From Magicicada septendecula (Eukaryota; Arthropoda; Insecta; Hemiptera; Cicadidae), in NCBI GenBank assembly GCA_034769895.1, contig CM068371.1, positions 407,447,969 through 407,511,968 on the forward strand: a DNA stretch of 64,000 nucleotides. The letters run 5' to 3'. The notes under the pieces were generated by a model. That model was not told the DNA's origin and did no database searches. It was given only the letters and a program-made list of their open reading frames with translations. Made by a program: the position numbers and the translations under genes. Below are positions 45,655-57,204 of this stretch, piece by piece. Position 1 is the first letter of the stretch. The number at the start of each line of letters is the position of its first letter.

Positions 45655-46190
45655 TGGTTTTGGATGACAACCAGTTGTGGGCAGAATTATTGTACGCTGA
45701 CCATGGTTGGTTGCCTTCAAAATTGGTGCAACATAGAAATTTAACAGGGAACAAAGGGGAATCTAAGGATTTTGTTTTTGGAACACGGCTACATACCTAA
45801 GTATGGGTGGTAGACCGATTAGGGGCATATCAATAAGTTTATTAGTAGGGGTACTAGTACTCTAAAGTTTATGTAACACCAAAGTAAGGATGGGGGTGAA
45901 AGAAAAGAAAAAAGTGTTCACTCCTTCCGCCTCAGTCCTTGTGGAGGCAACTGGACGCTACAGTCTAGGGGGGGTGGAAGTGGAATGTGGAAGGAGGAAA
46001 TAGTGTGTGGAAGTGGTGTGTGTGGAAGGAGGAAATTTATGATTACTGTAAATGGGATAAAATGAACCGGTTAAAGCGAATTATGTTGATAATATAGAAT
46101 GTATAATTGATTTTATGATATAATTAAATGATTTTTATGTATTTTAGTAGGAATAAACCTGTTTTAGTACCAAGCCACGTGTCCGTTAAC

Positions 46191-46514
46191 TATATGAAAA
46201 ATATATTGTACTAACTGTCTGTGACTTCTCGTATGATGTCCTTTCTTATTGCGACATGTTTCGAGACACTTGTCTCATTTTCAAAGCATAAAATATTTAG
46301 CACATATCATTCACTGATATACTTGTCAAACTTAAAACCATATATGTTAAATTGTGCTATTTATGGTTTTAACATTTGACAAGTATATCAGTGAATGATA
46401 TGTGCTAAATATTTTATGCTTTGAAAATGAGACAAGTGTCTCGAAACATGTCGCAATAAGAAAGGACATCATACGAGAAGTCACAGACGGTTAGTACAAT
46501 ATATTTTTCATATA
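46191..46514. repeat. 324-bp palindrome (foldback element)
   Basis: Left arm about 46191-46340 and right arm about 46364-46514, near-perfect inverted copies with a ~23-nt spacer. Each arm has a hammerhead-like stretch (GAGACA-AG-TGTCTC, then CGAAAC, later GAAGTCACAGACGG) that parallels the Penelope tail at 19549-19625, where GGAACA-GA-TGTTCC is followed by CGAAAC and GAAGTCACACGACGG. It is probably a small non-autonomous relative of Penelope-like or hammerhead-bearing elements. Confidence 0.6.
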
Positions 46515-46832
46515 GATTTTTATGTTGATTTGAGGAGTCTTGTAGAGATGATTAACAGATTTTGAGAAAAATATAAGTAAATAATTTGTTATTATGTAGT
46601 TGATTTAAATGTTTTTATTTTATGTAAGAATTTTAATAATGAATTTAATTATTATGAGATGTAATTTGGGAAATCACAGATATTTGTAATGTTATAATGG
46701 GAAGTGGTTATTTAAATTCTGATTGGAATCAGGGAAATATTTTGAATTTTGGAATAAGAATTAACAAGAGAGTTGCATAAAGAACATTGATAGATAAGAT
46801 GAAATGTTTCATGTTAGGTTAAGTATATATAT

Positions 46833-49241
46833 TGTTAAATCAATGGTATTAGTGATAGTGAATTTTCTATCCGTCCTTATAAACTCTGTTTATTAACATA
46901 TAAGTTATTAGTAAGTTAATGTACTGTTGTTCTGTGGGTGGCCAGTCACCTGCTGTGAGTGTTAATTTGTAATAAAAAATTAATGAGAAGTATAATATGT
47001 TCTTATCTCTAACAATTTATATTAATTAAATCCGTCCTGACTGAGTAGTTTACAATATGAGTTAGTATATTGTATGTTTATGTTGTTATTGTTCAGGCCT
47101 AGTCTGAACCAAGCATTGAGAGAGGAGAGTAGGAGCTGTGAATTAGTTTTCTCTTCTCTCATAATTCAACAGTTGTACGCCAGCTAGTGCTATGGTGTAT
47201 AGTCAGCCGGTTATTATAGGTTAAGTTGTTTTAAGCCTTGTGTTCCTCTTGTTTCTCCCTCTATACGCTATACATTCTTCAAAACACACTAAATCGTCAA
47301 CAAATAATAATAACTCATCAGTTTCAGGAAAGATTCTTTATTTTTATTTTTTTTTTCAAAACAGATGTTTTCTCTTGGCACAGATACAACACATCGATCA
47401 CACTGGAATGAATCGATTAGTTATTGAATTCGGGTTTAGATGTTTTAAATTTAATTATATTGTTAATTTTTCTTAATCTCAGGGTACATGGAGTTCTTGT
47501 GACTATTAGTAAGTTTTTATAGTTGAATTAAAGTTTAAACATGAACTGAGTTTTACCGTATGTTGACAAAGTTACTCGTAATGACTGCGTTTCGCTAGAC
47601 TAAGGCTGGGAGCAGAATGATGAACGAAAGTCTGAAATATGTCAGTCTCCAGCTTCTCAATAAAAGTTTGGTGTTGGTGTCCCAGGATGTAGTGGAAGTT
47701 CCAGTTCTTGATCTTTGCTAATGTTTGCGTGCGTTTCTGGTGGTTACGGGTCCCAACGGATTTTGTGTAGTATTAGTTCTTCGCTTAGTCGTAAAAAGTG
47801 AGGTTCAGGGCGTAATTTTAATTTTCTTTCTTTTCGTTTTTTAAAATACTTAATTACTTTGACTTCTCCCGGTCTTGGGTTGTCTTCATTTATTTATTAT
47901 TAAATTTCATTATTACTCATTGACTGTAGTTGATTAGTAATTTTTATTCTTTAGGATTTTTATTTTATTTTATCGGTAGGTTGAATTATATTCTCTGATT
48001 GATAACCCTCGAAAGTCAATCAACTGTCTTTTTTGTTAGTTAATAGTTATTATCATTTTATAATAAATTTATTCTTTAGATTTTCCTTTTTGTTTCTCGA
48101 TTTATGACAACTGAACTGTCCTCGTTCATATATAACAATTGAGTCTGAATAAACAAAATTTCTTGCATTTTGTCGTCCTTGACAACCAGTCTTTGTTCTG
48201 TTATTGGATAATATTTGTTATCCCAGAGCCATAATTAAAAAATGTTCTTGCACTTAGTTAATAAAATACTCCCTTACTAAAGTTACATTACATCATATAA
48301 AACTTTCAAATAATCTTTGTTATTAAATTATATACATTTTGCTATATTTTCTTCTTGATCTTCTTAGTCTAACAAGTACTATCTTCTCATTACAAAATAC
48401 TAATTTTATGCCTATTTGTTCTATTACATGTGTTATGATTTTTGTATTTTAAGTCACTTATCTTTTATTTAATTACTACTACTGTTTTCATTTAATTTAT
48501 TATATTACATTGAATGTTTTTGCATTTTTTAGTTATTTAACTTTTCTGACCTGACTTCCTGTACAATATGTCACTGGCTTATGGCCAGTCATTCTATTTT
48601 TATTTCATTCGGATTTTAATTTATTATTATTTATTTTAGTATTGAACCCTTCATCTGTTTATAACATAATTACAATAACCCCTTGGCATCTTATCAACAA
48701 TTATTGCCTTCCTGGCCAAGTTTACAAATATAATCTAGCAATACCTCTATTATTTATTTAAAGTAAGTACCAAAATATTTACTCTTATAAAGTTTAACAT
48801 AAATGAAATTAACATCAATCAATTGATACTTTCTTAAAGCAATTGCTTCACACCTGCTACATACAAAAGACAACATAAATACCTTGATAACAAAACAACA
48901 TGATAAAACATAATAACATGCACATTATTATAAAATATTAAAAACCAATTAATTAGTCTACTCTCAGTTAATTAATTGATTAGTCTAAACTGTCTATAGT
49001 ATTTTACTTTATTTGAACTATGTTTATCGCTTACATTTTCCACTGACCACTTCATAGTTTGTATTTATAAACATTTTTATTTTTTTCTATTACCTTGTAC
49101 TCTTATGTGTTGTCATTTATTTGTTTATTTAATAAGGGTTTACTTTTCTGACCTTTATTGCAACGGACAATTAGTGTTTTTTTATTTTGATAATTATAAA
49201 TCTTTATGTAACGTAGGGGACCTTAGTTTCATTACGTTACA
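46833..49241 (-). repeat. Gypsy2 LTR (right, 3' LTR)
   Basis: Minus strand TGTAACGTAATG...TTTAACA, 2409 bp, reverse complement of 6276-8727 with scattered differences. No primer site follows its end, so it is an ordinary 3' LTR inserted in family-B DNA. Confidence 0.75.
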
Positions 49242-49300
49242 TATACTCCCCCTCCAAAAGAAGTTTATTTTAGCTGAATGTGGTTTGGGTAAAATAAACT
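49242..49300 (-). other. Polypurine tract and stem-loop of Gypsy2-right
   Basis: Arms 49262-49272 and 49290-49300, AGTTTATTTTA with TAAAATAAACT. On the minus strand this is followed by CTTTTGGAGGGGGAG and the LTR. The loop is the same length as in the left copy. Confidence 0.6.
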
Positions 49301-50350
49301 AATATTTTTCATGCCTTGGAATATTTGTTTGATAAAATTATCGACTTATAATGGTTTCAGTTCTTCATTGTATTTCTGCTTTAGTATGTAATTCAATGGG
49401 TTCTTTGGTATTTATTTTATATTTATACTCCTTAAACTTTTAATTGCACCGGAATACTGTGTTGATACTCATTGTATATCTTGTCATTAAATTCTCTACT
49501 GGTACCCCACTCAGTTGTAGACCTGTCTTTTTTCTCTGGAACTTTTAACTTCTTCTAACTAATTACTCCATCATTTCTTATTGTCATATTTATATTTAAT
49601 TCCCTTGCTTGGTGTATAATCCCTAAAATACTATATTTCCTTAACATTTTTCCCTAATATCATAGCTGGTACGGAATCAGAGGGGCACTCTTGGCTTCCA
49701 TTACTCTGCCGTTTCCCTAACTATATCTTCTGAAACCAGAGGAACTTCATCTCTGCTCAGGCAAAATGATTGTTGGATTCAGTCACAACACATCACAAAT
49801 AATTACAATCTTCAAAGTTAGCCTATTCGCTACAAAAAAATTACTGTGGGGATGATTACACTATTATTTCTGAGGTATCCTAATACTTTTTCTTAACTTA
49901 TTTATCTCATTGTTCTGTAGTTCCAATTATCATATTATTCACAGGTATAGTAGTTAAAGCTGTTCAACATTTATTTTAAATTCTTCTTAGTTCCGTGCTG
50001 TCAATTAATTATTCTTTAGCATACGTATTTTATTATTTTTGATTCACTCCCATTTACTTCTGCAGTTAAACACTGAATCTCCTCCTTATCATAAATTGTA
50101 TTGGCATATTCTTCCTTCATCTAACTCATTTCTAGCCCTTCTTAAATAGCAACTAGTCTTCATTGTTCTTATCATTGTAATTATCCTGATTAATATGGTT
50201 ATTCACATAATTATTATGGTTATTACCCGTCTTTCTCTTCTTTTATGACTATTGGTGCAAAATAATTTCTTTTAAAATATATGGTAAGATGTTCTTTCTT
50301 ATTTTTAGAATTTTGTGGTTTTTTAATTGATTCCAAATAATTTATCTTAA
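49301..50350 (-). other. Gypsy2-right 3' non-coding region
   Basis: AT-rich, matches the reverse complement of 5170-6216. No supported ORF. Confidence 0.5.
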
Positions 50351-50467
50351 CTATCCTGTATTGGCCACTGTTCGGGCTGCTCTACCAATATGGTTTTCCG
50401 GTGGATTCCGTAGATTATATGCGGTCGTAAATCTTTCTATGGGATCGTCACAGTATGGATCATACAC
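50351..50467 (-). pseudogene. C-terminal tail of an unidentified Gypsy2 ORF, right copy
   Basis: Minus-strand counterpart of 5053-5169: 38 codons and a TAG, with DPYCDDPIERF and GRAARTVANTG. It is joined almost directly to the end of gag, marking the pol deletion. Confidence 0.35.
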
Positions 50468-50475
50468 ATACAGTT

Positions 50476-51166
50476 CTATGTCCTCTTCGTTCCGTCTATT
50501 CCTTCCCTCAGCATTCCCAGAAACGGGATTATGTTTACGGTTTCCACGATAGTCCTCTTGGTTATCCCTCCATCAATCATGATGTAGTTTATTCGAGCTA
50601 TATGGGTTCCCTGGTCATTACTTGGTTGATTTTCCGAGGGTATGTCTCTCCATTGTTCCCTGCTTCCTCCATCATTCTCGACGCTCCTATTTCTGGGTTG
50701 ATTTCTTCCGTCATCGTTCCCTCGGTTACTATTCCAATAGTCTCTTCCATTGTCAAAATTCCTTCGGCCTGTGCTGTACCGGTTATTATTAGGGTTATTA
50801 TAATGGTTATTGTTTTGATAATTATTATTGCGGTAGTTGTTATTCATATAATTGTTATTAACATTTCGGTTATAATTATTATGGTTATACCTATTCACTC
50901 CCTGACGCGGTTCTCTATTTTGCTCTTCTCTCATATTGTTCGAATAGTCATTTTGTCTTCGAGACCTCTGATAATAGTCTTCCATTTCATAGCTGGCTAA
51001 CAATGTTTCCATCGCTCCTACTGTCTTTACTTGCCCACTGCGTCTAGCGCGAACTATTTCTTCTTCAAAATGGTATGATAGTTTGTTTACCAAACACTCC
51101 TCTGGTATTCGCGGTTCTAAATGACGCGCCAGACACACTTTTCCCAAAAAGTAGGTAGTTGGGGAC
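50476..51166 (-). pseudogene. gag: Gypsy2-right Gag, C-terminal part
   Basis: Gag sequence begins at TTYFLGKVCLARHLE and continues IPEECLVNKLSYHFEEE, then the basic YYQRSRRQND, then a ~100-residue Asn-rich tail with Arg, Tyr and Gly and no CCHC knuckle. It ends REGIDGTKRT. It aligns with Gypsy1 Gag at 34775-35405. Residues upstream of TTYFLG on the same open frame (to 51270) come from different DNA, read here as the Gypsy3 LTR. The frame itself is uninterrupted over ~220 codons. Confidence 0.7.
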
Positions 51167-54100
51167 TGTTCTTGATTAACGTTATAAAGGATTTTTATAG
51201 ATACGTAGATATTTGGATGTGTGTGATTGTATTGCTTATGTTGCTTGTAGATACACTCCGGTATCCACAATAATGTTGTACAATAAAATATCCAAAATTA
51301 TAATTATTATCAGTCTGATTGTGATTAGTAAATGTGTGGGTATCGCTGGTTAAATCTTTTAATTTAAAAGTATTTTTCGCACTCCGCTGGTAACCTCCCC
51401 ACTTACCATATGTGGATATTGCTGTTCTGTTAGGTGACTGCTCAGCTGTAACATACACACTACACATACAAGGAGATATTCAATTTGAATATCCAACGTG
51501 ATTAGCATGCACAATAATAATAAAATAACAACTGAATAATGTTTTGAATTATCAGGAATTTTTAAATTCTTCCGCCACCTTTTGATAGAACTGGCTATGA
51601 AAAAATGAACTATTTTAAGTCTGAAATTAAACACTTTTTCCACTGGTAACAAAATATTGAGGTTTATTAACAGTTAGGAATGCTATTAAATCTTTCAAAA
51701 TTAACAATCAGTCACTAATAATTCTACGGAAAATAATTACAATGAACAAATTTAAAATGAAACTCTTCTTAGCCTCAAGGCTGGTAACACTGCAGGTTAT
51801 ACAATAGTTTTTATTTAGAGAGGTTATGTCCTCTTACATAGTTAATTACCAAGTTCGTGTGATTCTTTTAAGTGACATGATGCCAGATACAAGATGTGGT
51901 GTTTTATAATGATATTTAATAAACAATTAATAGAAAACAAACAAACAAATATTAAAATTGAAAATTGGTACCATATAATCGATAATTATGGTATTATCGT
52001 ACGCGGGAATTATTATCCAGTATAGAGTAGTTACATTGACAATAAACAAGTGCGTTGATTTGCACTGCTAAAATGTACTATTATATTTTTAAAGTTCACT
52101 ATAGAAATTATTTATTTACAAGAGAAAAATTTATAATAAAAAAACTCTTGTTATAGCTTTCATCTGGTTTGTATTATTTGAGAACAGACTTATGACAAAA
52201 AGGTGACAAATTGTGGTTATGACTTTTAGGTTATCTAATAACGTGAATAGTTATTAGGGTTAATTATATTAAGCATTGATTTCTTCTTAATCTAAACATA
52301 CATATATCATTTATAATATTTCTGATGCATAACTATCAGTAGAATAGAATATTCTTTTGCAAAAAAATTAAAATATTTATTTCCACTAGTAAAATTAGAA
52401 ACTGCATGTGTCAATTGAGCGACTATTTGCGGCGTTCGAATTTTATAATAACTAAAATAATCTTGATTCTTTTAATTATGAAAAGTATTAAAAACATTTA
52501 TTTATCAAGTTAAAAAATGCGAAATAATTCTTTCGTCAATTCTGATAAATTTCATCAGCATTATTATACTTCGCTACTACTGATTAGCGTAGTATCCGAC
52601 CAATTGTTTTTATAGAAATGATTATTTCTGTTATATTGTTAATTAATGAAAAATATTGTACTCCCTGGTTTATTTTCAACACAACACTCGAAAATACGAC
52701 CGATATTATACACTGGTCGTATTTAATTCTTATTCACTCCGCACTGTACACACGTTAAATCTGTGTGGTATATAGGTTAGGTGTATGTATTTTGACTGCT
52801 GTTTATGTGTTGCGCACAATTCAAAATAAACTTCTTCATATATTTGGTCCGTCGAGTGATACGTCTTGTCTCGTTGATGATTGATAGATGACTGTCACGC
52901 TCCTCCGGAGCGTCTGTGGCTTGTCTGCCGGTTTTCATTCATTTGATTGGTTGAATTCTTTGAACTCTCCGACCCAAAGTACCTTGACTTAGTAAAATTT
53001 TTAATTTATTACCAATTTTGCGTTTGGGTTTGAGATTAGAATGACGTAAGCACTGGTGCACAAAATAATTAAAAAGTTTATAATCGTCATAACTTTCTTA
53101 TTATTTGTCTAATCGTTGAATGGTTGGTGCCAATAAATCGCAGACATCCTGAGCTTTAAATAAAGTCCAAACAAGATTATAATCCGTCCATTATTAAATC
53201 ACTATATCGATTTCACAAATTTTTTATGGTGAATCGTATAACTAATAAGTTTATTACACCAAAACTTAACTAATTACACTAAAACACTTTTGATTAAACG
53301 ATTTGAGTCTATTTCTCAACTGTTTAATACAAAAATTTGGGAATAATTGTTACCCAAACAATGTTTGATCATGGCGTCTTTAGCGTCCATATTCGATTAT
53401 TCATAATTGTCCTTAATACTATTTTTCCTTATCTAATAACATTGGTTTTGTAATCTAACAATAATATAAATGTTTATTTACATGGGTTTATACTTTAGTA
53501 TATGCACAAGGTTGTGTTTCATATACTAGTAGTATTGTTTAACTACCTTCCTATCTCTTTTCTTCAAATTGTCACTTTGTTTATGGTTTTTCTATATAAG
53601 GTATATTATGTTGTAAATGCAACTAGTGTACAACTATAGTACCTAATTCATTTAATATATTTGTTAGCTTTTAGCTATCTGAGAACCCTTCAATTTCTAG
53701 TAATGGGTTTGTTTACATTAGGTCATGACATGGTAGTCAGTTATTTTTTGATAAATCAATAACTAAATTGTTATTATTATATTTGACATAGATTCTCAAA
53801 GTAGTATCAGACATCCTTCTGATCATTGATAACATTTTTATTTACTTTTGAACAAGTTTGTATGTTGCATTTTGCATAAACAACTTGCTACATATTGTTT
53901 GTTTACATTCTGATTCCACCATCATGGTCATTTAGTTTTTAATAATTTATCTATAAAATGACTATTCTTATGGTTATGGTCTGTTCTCATAGTAGTATTA
54001 GGTGTCCTTCTTACTACTGGTAACACTTTCATTAATCTCTGTTTAAGTTTTAATAAGGTATTTTGCTTAACTAGTTGGTTACATTGCCTCTGCTCACTTC

Positions 54101-55699
54101 TGGCTATGCATTCATATTCAGCTAGTTTACAATATTTTGATCATAAAACTATTATCATTATACTTATAATCTGTTCTCATAGTAGTACCAGATGTTCTTC
54201 TAACTACCGGTAATACTTTCATCAATCTTTGTACAAGTTTTAACAATGTATTTTGTTTAACTAATTTGGCATATTAGGTTCCCTTTCATCTAGCTTTGTG
54301 CTATCATATTTGGTCTACTTTATTTGCACTGTATTTCAATATAATACACAGTTTATTAGGGTGTATCATTACTTATAACGAATCTTTGATTGACACAATT
54401 GTTGATGGTTGTTTGGTTAAACTAACATGTATGATTTTTTGTTTCATAGGTGCCTTTCCTATGGGGTTATGTAACAATGTACAACATATTCTAATGCAGC
54501 ATTTTGCTACTACTATCATGACTTCAGTATGGTATTCTATTACAGTAGTTTAATTGTTGATTAATACACATGTTTACACTACTTCTTCTTAAACAATAAT
54601 ACAAATATTCTTGAACTAATGATAATACCTTTCTTGTCATGGTTTGTACCTAATTTCTGTCACATTTGTTTGATATTTAACAAACTACTTTGTTTGTTAT
54701 TATTTTCTCTGGCCTTTCTTTGTATTGTATTCTGTTTTGCCGTGGCATTCAGTTACATTTCTTTTGAAATTTACAAAGATTTTTTATTATCAAGTTCTAT
54801 GAACAATAATATAACTGTTCTATCTTACATTGTTTGGTGGTCTTATGATTATCTATTTGGATCACAATCTTCATTAAACTAGTCACACTAACTGTCTGTG
54901 TATTTTTTGACTATTTAATCCTTGATGTTTCCACTATGAAAGTAACACATTTTCTTCCGCTATAAACCTTATCACTGGAATTGTTTGTGGGGTTTATTAG
55001 GTTAAAATTAGTTAACTGGTCACAGGTTCTCACACTTACATTAAGTATTCACTATAACTGTTTGTGATTTCTTAAATATGTTAAACACTGTTTCTTCATA
55101 GTTGACAATCACTATTCTTTTGGTTACTAGTATTGTCTCTAGTACACTTGATGAATGATGATTTCTTGTATGGTCTATCCATTTTCTTCTCTCTTCATGT
55201 CATGTTTCCTTGTCCTTCTTCTTCCTTTCTTCTTTAGGTCTGAACGTCTTCTTCAATATTTCCATTGTAGTAGTCGTTGTTTCATATTATTTATATTTGT
55301 AAATATATTGGTTTGTCTGCCATCATTGTGGTTGCTCCTGAGTTGTTTCTTCCTTTATTTTGCATAGTCATTTTATTGGTTCCCCTCACTGTTGGAATCT
55401 TGTCTTCTTTTACACTTTTATTATTTATTATTTTTGTTGGTTCCCCTCACTGTTGGAATCTATTGGGCCTGGTTTCTAACATTTTATTTTGGCTCATGGT
55501 CATTTTCTTTCTTCATTTCGTGTACGATGCTGCTATGTTACACTTTCTCCTTCATAGTTGGAACTTTACACTAATATATCTGTAGATACACACTTTTTGT
55601 TCACATAGTTTTACTTATCTAGAAATACTTTCATGCTTTCCCGTCACTTGACGTTATAATTGCTTACTTTATGTAACTACCAAATTTGGTAACGTTACA
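51167..55699 (-). repeat. Gypsy3 3' LTR (inferred, ~4.5 kb)
   Basis: The plus-strand right end GTTACA at 55699 is followed by a stem-loop and the Gypsy3 3' region, like the other minus-strand Gypsy LTR ends. The left end is inferred at TGTTCTTGATTAACG (51167), exactly where Gypsy2 gag homology stops. Internal landmarks match the Gypsy1 LTR loosely (a GGTTTATTA...AATGCTATT segment near 51660). No coding content. The length is unusual even for this family. Confidence 0.45.
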
Positions 55700-55729
55700 T
55701 ATGGCTTCCTATAAGAATTGATTAATTCT
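55700..55729 (-). other. Stem-loop at the Gypsy3 polypurine position
   Basis: AGAATT (55714-55719) pairs with AATTCT (55724-55729) over a 4-nt loop. On the minus strand it is followed by TATAGGAAGCCATA and the LTR. The purine tract is weaker than in the other elements. Confidence 0.45.
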
Positions 55730-56540
55730 GAATCAGTATATTTATTTTTCATTGAAGAATTCATCAATTGTTGTACGTTTCCATGTCGATTCATATGCTT
55801 TATATATATATATATATATATCCCTTCACTTTCTTCTATTTGAATCATAATTATTTCTCTTCTATGTAATTATCTCCCTTGTTTATTTAGTTCCCTAATT
55901 CCCTAACATAAGCTTAGCTGGGGCAGTTCAGAGCGGCTCACTTTGGCATTCAACTCCACTGGCCATACTAACTTCAATAAATACGGAGGCACATCATCTC
56001 CATCAATAATAATAAATGATTGCTGGCATTATTCATCAGTCAATTCATTTCAAATAATCAAAAAATATAAAGTGGTCGTTCTTCCGACAAATAATAAATA
56101 TTCTTGGGATTATCTCACGCATCTGCGGTTTATACATTGTTATACTCTCTTTTTCTTGATTCAACTCAGCTAAATTCTTCACATATTACAGGGATATTTT
56201 GTTTTACATTTCATCACTGGTATACTCTCATGATTGTCTTCGTTAATATATTACTTTTTATTCTTCTTCATCATTGATTAATCTCTTCTCTTTGTATCAC
56301 ATTAAACGTCATCTCATAATATTCTTCATTTCAGGGTTTACTTCTCTAGATATAATTCATGAATATATATTTTTTTTTTCATGGTTTCAGTTGATATATA
56401 GTATATGTGGTATTGGCTTTCTTCTAGTAACAAACACTAAAAAACATCGTGGTTGTGTGTTGTTTCTTATCTACGTTAATACATTTCTTTGGGTTTGTTC
56501 CTCCATCTTCTTATTTTCTCCTTCTTTTTTTTTCATTAGT

Positions 56541-56836
56541 AGTACGGGTAGGATGTTAACTTTACTTGTTGACTTGGCTCTTGGAAATTTATATACACGT
56601 TTCATATATTTTATGCCAAAGTTCTTGTGTGTCAGTCTCGTATCGTTCTCCTCTTTATTAGTACGGGTATGATGGTAATCTTACTTGTTGACGTGGCTCT
56701 TGGAATTTGTTGTGCCAGGGATGGAGTGTGTCAGTCTCGTATTGTTCTCCTTTTTATTAGTACGGGTAAGATGTTGAATTACTGGTTGACTTGGCTCTTG
56801 GAAATTATGATTTTATCTCATATATGCCATGGGTGG
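56541..56836. repeat. ~100-120-bp tandem repeats in the Gypsy3 3' region
   Basis: AGTACGGGTA recurs at 56541, 56660, 56759 and, after the BEL insertion, 63271. Each unit contains a CTTGTTGAC-type segment and GGCTCTTGGAA; most have GTGTGTCAGTCTCGTAT. BEL lies within the third unit. Confidence 0.65.
56832..56836 (+). repeat. 5-bp target-site duplication of BEL, left
   Basis: GGTGG, repeated at 63232-63236. Five bases is typical of BEL/Pao. Confidence 0.75.
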
Positions 56837-57204
56837 TGTTCAATATTTCGGATTGAACCGGTCATTCTTTTCATTTTCCGAGGTTGGCACTATGGCTTTG
56901 TAGAGCTCATACCTGCACGTGAACTTTTAGCTCTGTCGTACGCCAGCCATCTCAGTGTCAACGTCCACGAGTCGGGCCCTTCTCGGCAGGTAGAAATCCA
57001 TGCATTTCACCCATCCTTTTCCCAACCAGTCTATCCTGCCTTGAGTGTCAGGATCACCCAGTCGTGAGATACGGTAAGTCATTTTTATATTATTTATGTC
57101 TGATTAGCAATTCTGCATGCTGCTGCTTTCGAGCTCACCAGAGGCTATTAAATTATCATGTAAGAAAGCCGTCTCACTTTCAATCTTTAAACTATTATCT
57201 CACA
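56837..57204 (+). repeat. BEL 5' LTR
   Basis: TGTTCAATATTTCGG...TATCTCACA, 368 bp. Confidence 0.9.

Larger units (their letters stand above)
44768..46832 (+). mobile_element. Family B internal fragment, copy 3
   Basis: Its first 1090 bases are the reverse complement of 10079-11168. It contains the stem-loop block (45628-45654), the segment CTGACCATGGTTGGTTGCC and, near 45870-45990, the CTCCTTCCGCCTCAGTCCTTGTGGAGGC block also found near 1130. A 324-bp palindrome lies within it. It ends where Gypsy2-right is inserted at 46833. No protein is supported. Confidence 0.6.
46833..51166 (-). mobile_element. Gypsy2-right, pol-deleted and interrupted by Gypsy3
   Basis: In minus-strand order: partial gag (51166 to 50476), a short coding tail (50467 to 50351), 3' non-coding DNA, stem-loop and polypurine tract, then LTR. 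Only about 10 bases separate the gag stop from the tail, so pol is completely deleted. The gag is cut at 51166 by the inferred Gypsy3 LTR; the rest of gag and the 5' LTR should lie beyond the window. Confidence 0.7.

Noticed and set aside
54296..56672. Several Phe/Leu-rich frames suggestive of membrane proteins or an env gene
   Set aside because: They fall in T-rich LTR and 3' non-coding DNA of Gypsy3, without signal peptide plus cysteine pattern or homology to env.
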